From Alternaria dauci (lineage: Eukaryota; Ascomycota; Dothideomycetes; Pleosporales; Pleosporaceae), in contig NC_091278.1 in NCBI RefSeq assembly GCF_042100115.1, forward strand, positions 1,488,001 through 1,552,000: 64,000 bases of DNA. Reading direction: 5' to 3'. Position numbers and translations under genes: made by a program. Every line of letters begins with the position of its first letter. Within the stretch, counting starts at the first letter, position 1. Below are positions 21,336-33,283 of the stretch, one piece after another. The notes beneath the pieces were generated by a model. It was not told the origin of the DNA. It made no database searches and saw only the letters and a list, made by a program, of their open reading frames with translations.

Positions 21336-24239
21336 CTAAACACCCAAATACGTTCCGCTGGTAATCTTCTTCACAGTCGCTACAGGGTTCCATCCAACTG
21401 CCGGGCTAGCCGGCGCATTCTCTTCTGCATCCGCAAACGGATCAGCCTCGCCATCGTCCTTCTTCGCGTTGAGAGGCGCCATCATGCTAACACCTAGCCC
21501 GCTACCCAGCGTCAAAAACTGCTCGTCGCTAATCTCCCAGCGGGCTTCCGTGTTACCGGGTTTGGCCTGGCCGTCGGTGGTGAAGCGTGCGCGTAGGGTT
21601 TGGGGTGCGGAGCCTTTGAAGAGGGTTACGTCGCCTAGACGCCAGTAGATGAGTCCCTTGTCGCGCGAGAAGGTACCAGTGGGCTTCGATTGACACGACG
21701 TCGCTTTCGACCCAGGCTCGAGTCGAATCACAAGGACGAGGTTGCGAATGGTGATACTTGTCGCACCGCCAAGCTCGAATCTGGGGTTGAGTGAGTAGTG
21801 GAGGATGGCAGACGTCTGTGTCGGTTCTGATTTCCAGGCTGGCGAGAGAATAATTGGTGGGAGGGAGCCGATGTTGCTGTCTTCAATGTGTAACTGGTAG
21901 TGGAAGGCTACCGATGTCTTCATAATCTTGGACAAGTCTACGGTGTAGTTGCCTGGACTATCTGCGGACTGCTCGATGAATGCAGGGTTAGGGGCAACCT
22001 TCTCGAGTACCGAAAAGTTCTCCAAGCGTATACTTTCGGTGCCGAAAGGACCGGCAGAAATGTCGACAGGGTTGTACGCAAGCGCAACCTGCCCGATTAC
22101 CATTGCCTTGGTAACGTTGCCCTGCTCGAACCACGCGCTGACAGTCTCCGCTAACGACGCATTGAGCCCCGGTTCATGCAGGTCCGGGTGTCTGATCGTG
22201 GTACTAGCGGAGCTACTTAGCGATCGGCCCGAGCGGATGGATTGGGTATCCGATGTTGCATGGTCTTCCGATAGCAACGCGCGATGTGGAGGCTTGAAAG
22301 CTGGAGACGTAGGCTGAGGGATAGCAGGCGTAGGGAACGTTGCTGAACCAGGGCCAGAAGCGAGGCCAGATTCACTTGTTGGGAGCGGAGGCACCTCGCC
22401 TATGCTTTGAAGTTCTGGCGTTGCGGGGCTCGGTACGAATATCGTGTTACGAACATCTCGGCGACCACGTAGCGTGCTTGACCGTTTTGGCTGTGCGGCT
22501 TGCTAGGCAGGTGTTAGCGTACGTCTTCTGAGCATTTCCCGTACTACTTACTGCGCGCAGAGTGTTGACCAGATTGGCAGTAGCCGCATCAGCGTCGCCG
22601 TCTTCTTCCTGGATAGGGGCATTTTTAATGTCAAGCTTGAATTGTGGCGGTGGATTGCCTTCGTTTTGAGCCCTGATGCTGGTTAGCTACGTAAACTCTC
22701 AGGGAGTGAACAATCTTACAGTCCTGCTTCCCTTTCGGCTTCTGAGATGGCATCCAGAGCGGATGGGGGCACAGAGAAACCTTCAGCATCCTTTTCCGGT
22801 TCTGGCTGCGTTTCTATGACTGGAGGTGGCGGTAGGGGCTCTTTGAGCTCTGGTATAGGATCTTGGGCTGGCGTTGTTCCGTTCACGCTGCCTGGCGCGT
22901 CTGCGTCGGCAGGCGACTCAGGTATGGTGCCGTTTGGGGCAGCCTCGGTGCTGCCTGGACGGGTGAGGCTTGGGGAATCCGATCTCTGAGAAGTACTGGG
23001 TCTCTGCGAGAGGCGTCGCAAGGGCGACGTTGGCCGTTCTGCAGTGGCGCTCAACGAGGAGCCCGGGTTGTCACTATTCTTTGCTTTGCCCTTGCCGAAT
23101 CCTCCAAACACGGAACCAAGGTTGGACGAAGAGCTCCGGTCTGGTGAGGTCGCTCTGCCGTATGGATGCGCACTCTGTCTCCGTCGGCCCAAAACCGTCC
23201 CAAATCGCTTGAGAGGATTGGAGCTGTGTTTCTCGACAGAGCCGCTCTTCTGGCTCCTGTTGTCGTCCGCTGCAGTGGGCGATGTTGGTAGAGGAGGCGG
23301 TGCGAGGCTCCTTGAAGGCGTGCCTGGAATGCTTGCCTTTCGCGCAGGTTGTGGCGCATCTCCGTTCCGCATCCTCAGTGCCCACGTTTGTATCTCGTCG
23401 GCGGTTTCTATGTTCAGCATGGCGTTCAACGTCTCTTCAGCCGTGGTCCTGCTGCGCTCCACCTGGTCGACTTCGTGGGTTTGGAATTGCGTGAGCACAT
23501 CGCGCAGGTGGTTCAGACGGGTCTCGTCAATGGCCTGCAGCTGCTCGAAGACGTAGGGTGCCTGCGAGTCCCACTGCAACTCGGCCTTTTCAATGTCCTG
23601 CACGGCATCGGCAACGGCGGACGCTTTGGCCTTCGCTCCCTTATCGCGAAGTTTGCCTTGCTTCTTCTGGGCCGTGTCGATGTCTTTTGCGATTGCGGCG
23701 AGGTTTCCCTGGATGTTGCCCATGGCCAGCACATCTCGGTTGGTGGCGGTGAAGTCGCGCAGCGGGCGTTCGACGTCGGCCTCGATCTTGGTGGCCAGAT
23801 GCGCGTGGGAGTGGGCGACGGACTCGGTTGCGCTCACAATCTTCTGCCATGGGGTTGCGAAGATGCTGCCGCCGTGTTAGCTCAGCTCGTGCGCTGCCAG
23901 ACGAATGGGGCGGGAAGGTACCCCAGATCCGACGAGTCGTCGGGCGGGTGTCTGTTTGCGAGCTTGCGCAGGCCCTGGACATATTGTTCTTCGACGCGAC
24001 GACGTTCCTGCGCATTGGTGAGCAGCCATGACGATGCGCGGCACCTGGGGCCGACGCACCTGCAGCCAGTCGGCAATTTGGTTGTTGAGCTGGCCGACAT
24101 GTCGCATGCGACTGTCGAGCACCGTCACGGCCTGGGCGGGCGAAAGCGATGTCTAGACATGGTGTGAGCCGAAGCTGGGGGAGGGCATGCACACAACTCT
24201 CACCAGCAATGCCGGGTATTCTTTGCGTTGGAGCTCCAT
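21336..24239 (-). CDS. SYP1: SYP1-type F-BAR / muniscin endocytic adaptor
   Basis: Six exons (24239-24204, 24152-24060, 24007-23922, 23865-22720, 22672-22552, 22502-21336) give about 882 residues. The rebuilt N-terminus MELQRKEYPALL, then RRRVEEQYVQGLRKLA, GIFATPWQKIVSATES and KIEADVERPLRDF, is a typical F-BAR domain (about residues 1-260). A long Ser/Pro-rich linker follows, with TLRGRRDVRNTIFVP near its end. The C-terminal muniscin mu-homology domain (about residues 620-880) begins after LAETVSAWFEQGNVTKAMVIG and ends ITSGTYLGV. SYP1/FCHO proteins mark early clathrin-coated endocytic sites: the F-BAR part bends membrane and the muHD binds cargo and adaptors. All introns are 47 to 56 bp. Exon 5 has two possible acceptors 6 nt apart. 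Confidence 0.93.
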
Positions 24240-24723
24240 GGCGGGGGGAGGGAGGAGGGGGAGGAAGAGGGACAGGCGCACAGCCACAGAGTCGCAATTC
24301 GGGATATTTACATGGAGAGGAAGCTCGGCGAGCTTGTCGGGTGTCGTGGAGCTGTCACAACTGCGCTGTCAGTCATGGCCTGGGGCCCGTCGCTTTGGGC
24401 CTAGTCCAGGACACGCGGTTGTGTCCGGCATCTGACGTAACCTTGGTAACGACTAACCCTCGAGACGCCTCGTTGCACCCAGTCGCTGCGCTGCGCTGCT
24501 TCCAACATGGCCTCGACACGCGCCCGAGCCTGTTGCGCCATTGCATGACTATGCGACTTGCTGAGCACGGCCAGCCCGTCTTTGGGCACCGACCGCGTTG
24601 GCTTGGGTAGTCTCGCGTCTCTGATTCGGGGCGACTCTTCTCCATCTTTTCCTGCCTTGACAACACCGCTGCGTGACTGCTATCCTGACTGACTGCCTGT
24701 CCTCCACCCCCCCATTGCGCCCC
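24240..24723. other. Divergent promoter region SYP1 / kinase, 484 bp
   Basis: This lies between two divergent start codons. It carries a GGAGGGAGGAGGGGGAGG purine tract next to the SYP1 start. No other motif is recognised. Confidence 0.5.
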
Positions 24724-26301
24724 ATGGCTTCCTCGGACTGGCGAGCGAGCCTGGGCTTCACTGCTCGTCTGATGGCTGTCACAAAGATGCAAGTAACATG
24801 TCCATACCGCTGCGCTAGGGAGCCCCGTACATGTTGGCACGGAACAGGGCCCGACCTTGTGCATGGCATACTTGCTTGATCGCAATTCACCCCTGACATG
24901 CAAAAGACACATCGGCCCAATCAGTACGCATTGAACGTCATGCTCCAGAACTAACAACATTGCAGGACATCGGCCTACCAGTCAGCGGACCCGTTACTAT
25001 CTGCAGACGAGGCTCGTAAAAAAGCTACTGTAGCTGAGACGACTATCTACGCAGACGCCAGATCTCTGGTACAGGCCGCCTCCTGGAGTGTATGAATTTG
25101 TTTTGACCGTGGTGTAGGACGACTACGACAGACTTTGCAATGAACAGATAACAAATCTTCCCAGACCGTCACTCGATTTCCCAACACCAGAGGTCAGGAG
25201 TTGCATTGCGACTATATACAAGTTTGCTGACTTGGACTCCAGGATGAAGACTATGTCCCAACACCGGGCGGGAAACCCATTGGGAAGTATCAAAGTGCGC
25301 TCTACCATCGTGAGGGTCTCTTCTCTGTCATTTACAAGGCACCGGCGCTGAGTGGTGAAAGCTACTTTCCAGCTGAGTCGCCTTCAAAGACCAAGGTCGT
25401 AGCCCTAAAAATTACTACTCCGTCAGTAATGGAGCCTCCGCACGACTCCCAGCGAGAGGCTAAGATACTTGCCATGGCAGCCTCGGAGCGCGTCATCCCA
25501 CTGATAGAGACCTTTCGTGAGAACGGAAGCCACTTCGTTCTCGTCTTCCCATTCCTGCGCTATGACTTCAGCGACCTGCTGCGGGACAAGAAGCTTTCCA
25601 AGAGCCAGATCAAGTCGTGCTTGAAGGACCTCTTCGTCGGTCTGGCAGACATCCATAGCAAAGGCATCATACATCGCGACATCAAGCCTTCCAACATACT
25701 TGTCAAGTCTCTCGACGGGCCAGCATACCTTTCGGATTTTGGCATCGCGTGGGCGCCTGAAACGCCAGGCTCAGAATCGGCGGATGCGAAGATTACCGAT
25801 GTCGGAACTACCTGCTACCGGCCGCCAGAACTACTCTTTGGGAACCAAAAGTACGGCTGTACCTTGGACCTGTGGGCTGCGGGTTGCACTGTTGCTGAGG
25901 CCCTTGATCCCAGACACGAGACGCTGTTCGATTCCGGAGAATTAGGAAGCGACTTGGCCTTGATACAGAGCGTGTTCAAGAAGCTCGGAACCCCGAACTT
26001 GGATGTCTGGCCGGTAGGTCGATGCATTCTGTCTTGTCCTGGATTCTACTAACTAAAGTAGGAGGCTGCAAGTTTCCGTGACTGGGGCAAGGTGCAGTTC
26101 TATGAATATCCAACACAAGACTGGTCGGTGTTGCTGCCAGGCCTTTCAGAGGTAGAGCGAGATGTTGTCGCCAGCCTAGTCAAATATGAGAGTGGCTCTA
26201 GAATGAGTGCATCCAAGGTGAGATGATGCGCTGACCGCGGTGACGTAGCTGACTGTGTATGAAAGGTGCTCGAGCATGCCTACTTTTCGTCCGGAGAATA
26301 G
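24724..26301 (+). CDS. CMGC-like serine/threonine kinase, CDK-activating (Csk1/CAK) type
   Basis: The proposed exons are 24724-24792, 24982-25089, 25118-25192, 25243-26013, 26062-26217 and 26266-26301, giving 404 residues. Kinase landmarks: the ATP-site Lys is Lys140 in VVALKI, the alpha-C Glu is Glu156, the catalytic loop HRDIKPSN has Asp230, and the DFG motif has Asp249. The activation segment ends with GTTCYRPPELL. The order of segments, the short C-lobe and the PHDS motif before the alpha-C helix resemble fungal kinases related to S. pombe Csk1, which activates CDKs; this is inference from layout. Exons 3 to 6 are certain. The first intron (24793-24981, 189 bp) is long, and a nearer acceptor would shift the frame to a stop, so the extreme N-terminus is the least sure part. 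Confidence 0.82.
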
Positions 26302-26770
26302 GTTTCTGAGGTTACGTTGGGGGTCAGGACGTGACTTGAGGCCGGGGCAATTCCACACGCGCGGAATATCCTGACACGCGCATAACATAACTTGTAAATA
26401 TTAGTGAAATAGTGACACAACCATCTCGCCAGCGATGCACTGGCCGCGTAGTTGTAATTGGGAGTAATCAGCCGTGGGCGAGTGGAGGTACAGGTCAGCG
26501 CAAAGGGCGCTAGCGACGCAGGGTTGATCCTCGGCCATTCACAAGCAACAGCATCATCATGGCAAAGTAGACATAGAGCAATATCAGCACTGTTCCCCTG
26601 TATACCCAATACCGCCCAACGACTTGGAGACATATTCCCCTGCAGCCGCTTGTATGTTGTCGCCGTCAAGATAGCAGCTTTCCGGCCCTGGCCTCAAGTC
26701 ACAGCCCCTCATACCACCGCCGCTGTCCCACATCGATCCCCGCCCCGGAAAACTTCCCAACCCACTCAAC
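26302..26770. other. Intergenic region, 469 bp
   Basis: This contains the kinase 3' flank and the MO25 promoter. No motif or RNA gene is recognised. Confidence 0.55.
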
Positions 26771-28090
26771 ATGGCGTTCCTGTTCCGAAACAAGCAGAAG
26801 AACAATCTGGAGCTTACCCGCTCCATCAAAGAGCTGACGCTGCGGCTCGGGCAAGAAGACAAGCCCAACCCCAAGGTGCGACCAGACGACGGCTACGGGG
26901 CGCCTTGGGCGACATGGCTGATATGTGATAGCTAGAGGAGGGACTTGCATTGGACCTGCAGCAGATGAAGATTAGACTTCAGGGCACACCCGGTAGGTCT
27001 ACTGTCCTTTGACCGTGTACCTGCAAGGCAAGCTGCTGACGACGTCAAAGACACAGAGGTCAACCCAGAGGCTGTCTTCCAGCTTCTTACAAACATCCTC
27101 AACGAAGACCTCCTCTATGCGCTAGCAATCAACATCCACAAGCTCCCGTTCGAGTCGCGAAAAGATGCCCAGGTCATCTTCTCCACTGCTTTCCGCTACA
27201 AGCCCATTGGCCAAGCTACACCGCAGGTATTGGAACACGTCGTCGCATACCGACCGGATATCATAATAGCGCTATGTCGGGGCTACGATAGGCGAGAAAG
27301 CGCCATGCCATGTGGCGGCATTCTTCGTGAGGCGCTCAAGTACGATGCCATTGCTGCGCTGCTGCTCTACGACGAGCCAATGGAGGACGGAAAGACGCTT
27401 GACCTGGGCAACGTGAACCCTGATCTGCCGTCTTCTGGCAACGGCGTCTTCTGGAAGTTTTTCGAGTGGATAGACAAGGGCGCGTTTGAAGTCAGTGCCG
27501 ACGCATTCAACACATTCAGGGTAGGTTGGCCGGCTGCAACAGGTTGACGGACGCGCTGACACACGACAGGAAATCCTGACAAAGCACAAGCCCTTGGTCG
27601 CTACGTTCCTACAAACCAACTTCGACACTTTCTTCAGCAAGTACAACTCGATGCTAGTGCAGTCCGAGAGCTATGTGACGAAGCGCCAGTCGATCAAGCT
27701 GCTGGGCGAGATTTTGCTCGACCGAGCAAACTACAACGTTATGACGCAATATGTGGACTCTGGGGAGCATCTCAAGATCATCATGAAGCTGCTGCGAGAC
27801 GACAGGAAGATGATCAACTACGAGGGCTTCCACGTCTTCAAGGTCAGTGATGACGGGTGTGATTGTATGTGTATGTGTATTGACAGGTGCAGGTGTTTGT
27901 TGCCAACCCGAATAAGTCGGTCGCAGTACAACGGATCCTGATTAGCAACCGGGACAAGCTGTTGCGGTTCCTGCCGTCATTCTTGGACGACCGCACAGAA
28001 GACGAGCAGTTTATCGATGAGAAGAGCTTCTTGATCCGACAGATCGAGCAGCTTCCACCAGCGCCGGTCGTGCCACCGACAGCGCAATAG
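26771..28090 (+). CDS. HYM1: MO25 / Hym1 scaffold protein
   Basis: Five exons (26771-26875, 26932-26992, 27051-27520, 27570-27842, 27893-28090) give 368 residues. The start MAFLFRNKQKNN and the helical-repeat body are typical of Mo25: PEAVFQLLTNILNEDLLYAL, then a segment on exon 4 with FLQTNFDTFFSKYNSML, YVTKRQSIKLLGEILLDR and MKLLRDDRKMINYEGFHVFK. Exon 5 has VFVANPNKSVAVQRILISN and the closing DEKSFLIRQIEQL. Mo25/Hym1 is a scaffold that binds and activates GCK- and LKB1-type kinases; in fungi it acts in the RAM/MOR network, supporting polarised growth and cell separation with the NDR kinase Cbk1/Cot1. Introns are 49 to 58 bp and all rebuild conserved sequence. It is read in the same direction as the kinase upstream, with no sign of shared transcription. 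Confidence 0.96.
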
Positions 28091-28826
28091 CCAGCGCAGG
28101 AAGCGAGTATGGTGTCTATCTGTTAGGTTTTGCATATGATGGCGTTTTGAGGTTTGATATCCTTGGAGTTGTTTGGAAGACAGGCGCAGCATCACCGGCG
28201 CATTTTTACATGGATGGATGTTGTGGATGCAGGGCGTGCAGTACTGTACGCTGGGCGCGGAAAGCGGATCATGGCCAGCCTGCTTTTTGCAAAAGTGTGT
28301 TGGCGCACGGCAATCCCTTGGAGCCCCCAAAATAGGCGTTCAAGGGATAAGCAAGGAGTGTGAGCAGTGCGATAGCAGGGAATGCTGAGCATTACATAGT
28401 AGTAGGGCAGCCAGCAGGTGCTCGCGTGCTGTAGTCGGCATGTCGGTTCCGCGAAGACATCTAGACTCCATCTTCCATCACGCGGTGGATCTCCCGTGGC
28501 CAGCTTCCCCGCTTAATGACCAAGTATGACACGCGGTGGTGATTGGCTGCTATGCTGGCCGTCTGTCTGAGCCCGCGGCCCAGGCGGTGTCGCAGGTAGC
28601 AGGGCCGTAACAATTAAAACGTCGTACCTGCGGCAGACGGCTCCCTCTGTCGCGTTTGGAGAGCTGTACCTGCGTCGTTTCTGTCGCGTTGAAGCATCCC
28701 CTTGACGCATCCTCCCGCCGAGCCCCTGATGCTAGCCCGTCGCTAGTTTAGGTAGGAAACCGGCTCTTCCTCCTTCTCGGCTTGGCGGCCAGACTAAAGC
28801 GAATTAGGTGCACGCCGTCGAGCAGC
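28091..28826. other. Intergenic region, 736 bp
   Basis: This contains the 3' flank of MO25 and the promoter of the transporter gene. The open frame of the transporter continues 45 nt upstream of its ATG, but without another ATG. No other element is seen. Confidence 0.55.
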
Positions 28827-30737
28827 ATGACTTCAGAGGGGGCCCGGATAACTCGCTGGCTGCAGTTGCAGGACACCGCTACACACCAAGGCCCGCTGCT
28901 TAGTCCGGGGAATGAGTTTCCTCTGAGAACACTGCCGTCTCTGCCATCCGCCAGCTCCCTCTCCGACCTGGGCTCGGACGACGGCGCCCCAGTGTTCCAA
29001 CCACGCACCGACATTGCCAAACTCATCCATCCACCCACCCCTACCATGACGGATGAGCAGACGGCGGCTCGAAGACGTTCCTCCTCGCTCGCCGGCGCCA
29101 CCCTGCCCCCCAAAACAGACCGCAAGAAGCACCGTCGGCACCGTTCCGATCATATTGCCGAAGAAGGAGAAGAAGAGTCCTCGTCGGGTGCAGACCGCTC
29201 CGACTCAGACACGGACAGCGACGACGCTGACCTCGACGACATGAGCGCAGACGGGCTCGAAGACGACGAGGAGACGGGCCTCACCAAGAGAGACAGGCGG
29301 AGACGCCGGAGAAGAAAGAGGCGGAACACGATGCTCGACCAGCGCATCGTCCCCGACGACACATACACAAAGGAGGAGAAGAAGCTCGCCGACCAGAACT
29401 TGCTCAAGTCCATGCTCGTCAATGGAGCCCTGATAGGCCTATGGTAAGTACACGACTCTGCCGTGTTGTCTCGACCAAATTAACGCGTCTAGGTACCTCT
29501 TCTCCATTTCCATATCAGTCTACAACAAATGGATGTTCAAAGAAGCCAAGGGCGACGGCGAGACCAAGAACATTTTCCCATTTCCGCTCTTCACAACATG
29601 CCTGCACATGATTGTCCAGTTCACGCTTGCGTCGCTCGTTCTCTTCCTAATACCCTCCTTCCGACCACGACACGATTCCCTTAACCCTCACGCTGCGGGC
29701 GCCCGCGTAGAGCCCTTGGATCCAAACAAGCCGCTCATGACCAAATGGTTCTACTTCAGCAGACTTGGTCCGTGTGGTGCGGCCACTGGCATGGACATTG
29801 GCCTGGGCAACACGAGCTTGAAGTTCATCTCGTTGACATTTTTCAGTAAGAGACAAAACCTTGGTCTCTGGCAATATGGCTAACAAGAACAACAGCCATG
29901 TGCAAATCATCTGCACTGGGCTTCGTGCTCATCTTCGCATTCCTCTTTCGCCTCGAACAGCCGTCCTGGCGACTTGTATTCATCATCCTCATCATGACTG
30001 CTGGCGTCGTCATGATGGTAGCCGGCGAGGCTGCCTTTCACACGCTCGGCTTCATCCTCGTCATGGTCTCTGCCTGCTCATCCGGCTTCCGCTGGTCCCT
30101 GACCCAGATTTTGCTCCTGCGCAACCCCGCGACGGCGAACCCGTTTTCCTCCATCTTTTTCCTCGCACCCGTCATGTTCATCAGCATACTTATTCTCGCG
30201 ATACCCGTGGAAGGCTTCCCTGCGCTCATGGAGGGCCTTTCACACCTGTTCGAAACCAAGGGCACCGGCCTCGGCATTGGCATTCTTTTGTTCCCGGGAG
30301 TCCTGGCCTTCCTCATGACGTCGTCCGAGTTCGCTCTGCTGAAGCGCACGTCGGTTGTCACACTTAGCATTTGCGGCATTTTCAAGGAAGTTGTTACCAT
30401 TGGAACCGCAAATCTCGTTTTCAAGGACCCCCTGACGCCCATCAACCTGACTGGGCTTGTTGTCACGATCGGCAGCATCGCGGCATACAACTACATGAAG
30501 ATCAAGAAGATGAGAGAGGAAGCCCGCATGAATGCGCATCTCCAGAACCAGGAGGTGTATGCGCCTGTCAATACTGTAGACCCACTGGAGCGCGACAGAA
30601 GAGGCAGTGTCGTTGTGCGGCCAGGGCAAGGCATTGTGCGCAACAGCCTCCAACTTGCGCCCGGACTGAGTGGGGCATCAGTAACTGAAACTCCAGCGAG
30701 AGCAAGCCCGATAAAAACAGCTCGGGACATTGAGTAG
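28827..30737 (+). CDS. SLC35/TPT-family nucleotide-sugar or triose-phosphate transporter
   Basis: Three exons (28827-29443, 29493-29845, 29896-30737) give 603 residues. The first 200 residues are soluble: Ser/Glu/Asp-rich with a basic run around residues 168-176 just before the membrane region. The TPT/EamA membrane domain begins NGALIGLWYLFSISISVYNKWMF and has about ten spans; the motif LGNTSLKFISLTFFTMCKSS is characteristic of the SLC35C2 / yeast Ymd8 branch, as is SSGFRWSLTQILL. The late span EFALLKRTSVVTLSICGIFKE is also typical. Proteins of this branch sit in the Golgi or ER-Golgi intermediate membranes, and their substrate is poorly known; GDP-fucose transport has been discussed for animals only. 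The C-terminal 90 residues are cytosolic and polar. An AATAAA lies about 185 bp after the stop (30922). Confidence 0.9.
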
Positions 30738-31421
30738 CATGCGGGTGGGTAGCAACTGTTTTGATTGTAGCGTGTGCGTTGGCTATTTTGACGCATTTTT
30801 GTAGCATCATGGGCGTTTGGGACATGTGTGGGTAGTGGATGGCGAGCGCTCAACTGCCGCTGTGGGATTACTATACCCTTTCCTTGAGACTGCATCTGAA
30901 CCACATTCGCTATGTATCATCAATAAATATTTCACATGTTTGGAAAGCAGCTGATCTGGATGGCCATGGACGTGAACAAGTTTGTACGGTACTACGTGTT
31001 GTAGTGCATGTTGGTAGCTCGGTGACAAGACCAATCAACCACGCGGGAGACACTTCGGTGATCGCCACGAGGCGCGGAATTGCAATCTAGGCATGATCCT
31101 TGGCCGCAGTTACCTCATCAGGGTCATGCACGTCGTGAACACCTGCCACTCGCACTCGCGCTTACCTCTCTCTCCCTCACTCCTTGTCCTGCCGTCCGCT
31201 CACGGCACTCTATTTCGGGCCAAACTTTCCGACTTGCAAGCGTGCGGCGCTTCCAGGGCTCGTTCCGCACATCGCAGGTTTCAGAAGCCCCGAGAGCTCG
31301 GCAGTAAGCCTGATCGTGGCTTAAGTAGTACTGCCCGCGTGCACCGCTCTATCGGAGAAACGCGCAGTTACCCCTTCGCCTTTCCTCTTCGACAGCGACC
31401 TCACGTCGCTCTACTGCCGCC
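30738..31421. other. Intergenic region, 684 bp
   Basis: This contains the 3' flank of the transporter, including AATAAA at 30922-30927, and the promoter of the FKBP gene, which is C/T-rich over the last 100 bp before the ATG. Nothing else is seen. Confidence 0.55.
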
Positions 31422-33110
31422 ATGCGGCCCCTCACTACCCTCCTGGCGCTGCCTTTGGCGCTGTTGCCTTCGCTCGCCTTCGCGCAGGATCTCGAGGTCC
31501 AAGTCACGAAACAGGTCGAATGTACGCGCAAGACCCAGAAGGGCGACACCGTGTCGATGATGTACAAAGGCACGCTGCAGAGCGACGGCAGCAAGTTCGA
31601 CTCGAGCTACGACCGAGGAGCACCCTTCAGCTTTACGATTGGCAAGGGCCAGGTTATCAAAGGCTGGGATCAGGGACTGCTGGACATGTGTGTAGGAGAA
31701 GGAAGGAAGTTGATTATCCCGCCCAATCTGGCGTATGGCAACCGGGCTATGGGCACCAAGATTCCTGCGGGATCTACACTGAGTATGTCTGGCCAACTAC
31801 AGTCATCTGGCACTGGCTAACCGTGTATGCAGTCTTCGAGACAGAACTCATGGGCATTAAAGGTGTCAAGGCCGAACTGCCGAAGCCTGTCGAACCTACG
31901 CCGCCAGCCCCTGAGAAACCAACCGCTGCCGTTACAGATGACAATGTCAATTCCAACGACGAAGAAGCGGCGCCCGAAAACGTACCGATTCCTACACCTA
32001 CAGCGTCATCCAAACCCGCGCCTGTGGAGGACAAGCCTGAGAAGCCCGCAGCACCTGCTGCTGAGCCCAGCAAAGTCGCCGAAGCGCAAGGAAACCCCAT
32101 GGATGGCGAAAGTGGCAAGGGCGAGTGCAACCTCCTGGGCGACTTTGCCTTACTTGTGCAGGGTGCTCTCGGGCTTCTCGCAGTGTCATCTCTCGCAGTC
32201 AAGAGGCTGAGAGAGTCTCCACGACGACCTATGAAGATTTGGTTTTTCGATGTTTCGAAGCAGGTCTTTGGTTCGGTTCTGTTGCATCTTGCAAATGTCC
32301 TCATGTCCATGTTGTCTTCTGGCAAGTTCGACGTAGCAACGACCACAAGCGCTACCACCAGGTACGCTGGAACAAACGAGGAGGGTGACCAGCCGAACCC
32401 ATGCTCATTCTATCTCCTCAACCTGGCCATCGACGTAAGCACATTGCTACAGACCCCTGTATTCCGTTACTAACAAGCCCCAGACTACAATCGGTATACC
32501 CATCCTCGTACTGCTCCTCAAACTCCTCCACGCCGGATTCGCGAAGACGCCCCTTGCCAACCCCCCAGAGTCGATCCGCAGTGGCAACTACGGCCAGCCG
32601 CCACGCGCAACCTGGTGGCTCAAGCAGTCCATCATCTACTTTCTCGGCCTCATCGGCATGAAACTCTGTGTCCTCGCCATCTTCGCTTTCCTGCCTTGGA
32701 TCGCATGGGTGGGAGACTGGGCACTTCGCTGGACTGAAGGAAACACGGCGCTACAGATCACTTTCGTCATGTTTATCTTCCCCTTGATTATGAACGCGTT
32801 GCAGTACTGGATCATTGATAACTTCATCAAGGACCCTGAGCATGGTAGCGGCAGTGGCTCTGAGGGCAGGTATGGTGTTGTTGGGGACGAGGACAGTGAG
32901 GACGAGGAAGATGAGGAGTGGTTAGAGAGGCAGAGGAGGCGGCGTGAGGCGGGTATTGATGGCGACGAGAGTGATGTTGAGGCTGCCGAGGGTGATCCGT
33001 TGAAGAGTCCTACTCTGGTGTCTGCGAGGAGTCGTGGTCTGAAGACTGGCGGCGACTACGATCCTGCGGTTGACGGGGCAAGTGGCAGCCTCAAGACTAG
33101 GACGGAGTAG
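31422..33110 (+). CDS. FKBP2-type prolyl isomerase fused in frame to a STIMATE-type membrane protein
   Basis: Exons 31422-31782, 31833-32434 and 32484-33110 splice to 529 residues. Residues 1-21 are a signal peptide. Residues 30-130 are an FKBP domain of the ER-type FKBP2, with [30 protein letters not shown] and the closing [15 protein letters not shown] Pro/Glu/Ala-rich linker (about 135-210) follows, without a stop codon. Residues 219-415 are a STIMATE domain (human TMEM110, yeast YPL162C): [52 protein letters not shown] and [17 protein letters not shown]. The C-terminus is acidic and soluble. Normal FKBP2 ends near residue 135 plus an ER-retention tail; that tail is absent. The second intron interrupts the STIMATE part and splices cleanly. 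Either this is a true fusion, or two neighbouring genes whose boundary is not visible; an ATG at 32099 could start the STIMATE part alone. Confidence 0.8.
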
Positions 33111-33283
33111 ATTGGTGGTGTGTTGTGATTATAGTATTCGCATCTTCATTGGGTCATGTTTGTTGTCAACTTTTCACAGCGGCTCCGGGATTATAGATGT
33201 AGACATGTACTATATGTGCAAGGGAACACATTGGTATTTTTGGGCGAGCATGAGGACTACGTGTGGTAAAGCAGCTGGAGTCT

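Noticed and set aside
23349..24167. Open frame of 272 codons on the plus strand
   Set aside because: It is antisense to SYP1 exons 2 to 4 and their introns, which encode a conserved F-BAR domain.
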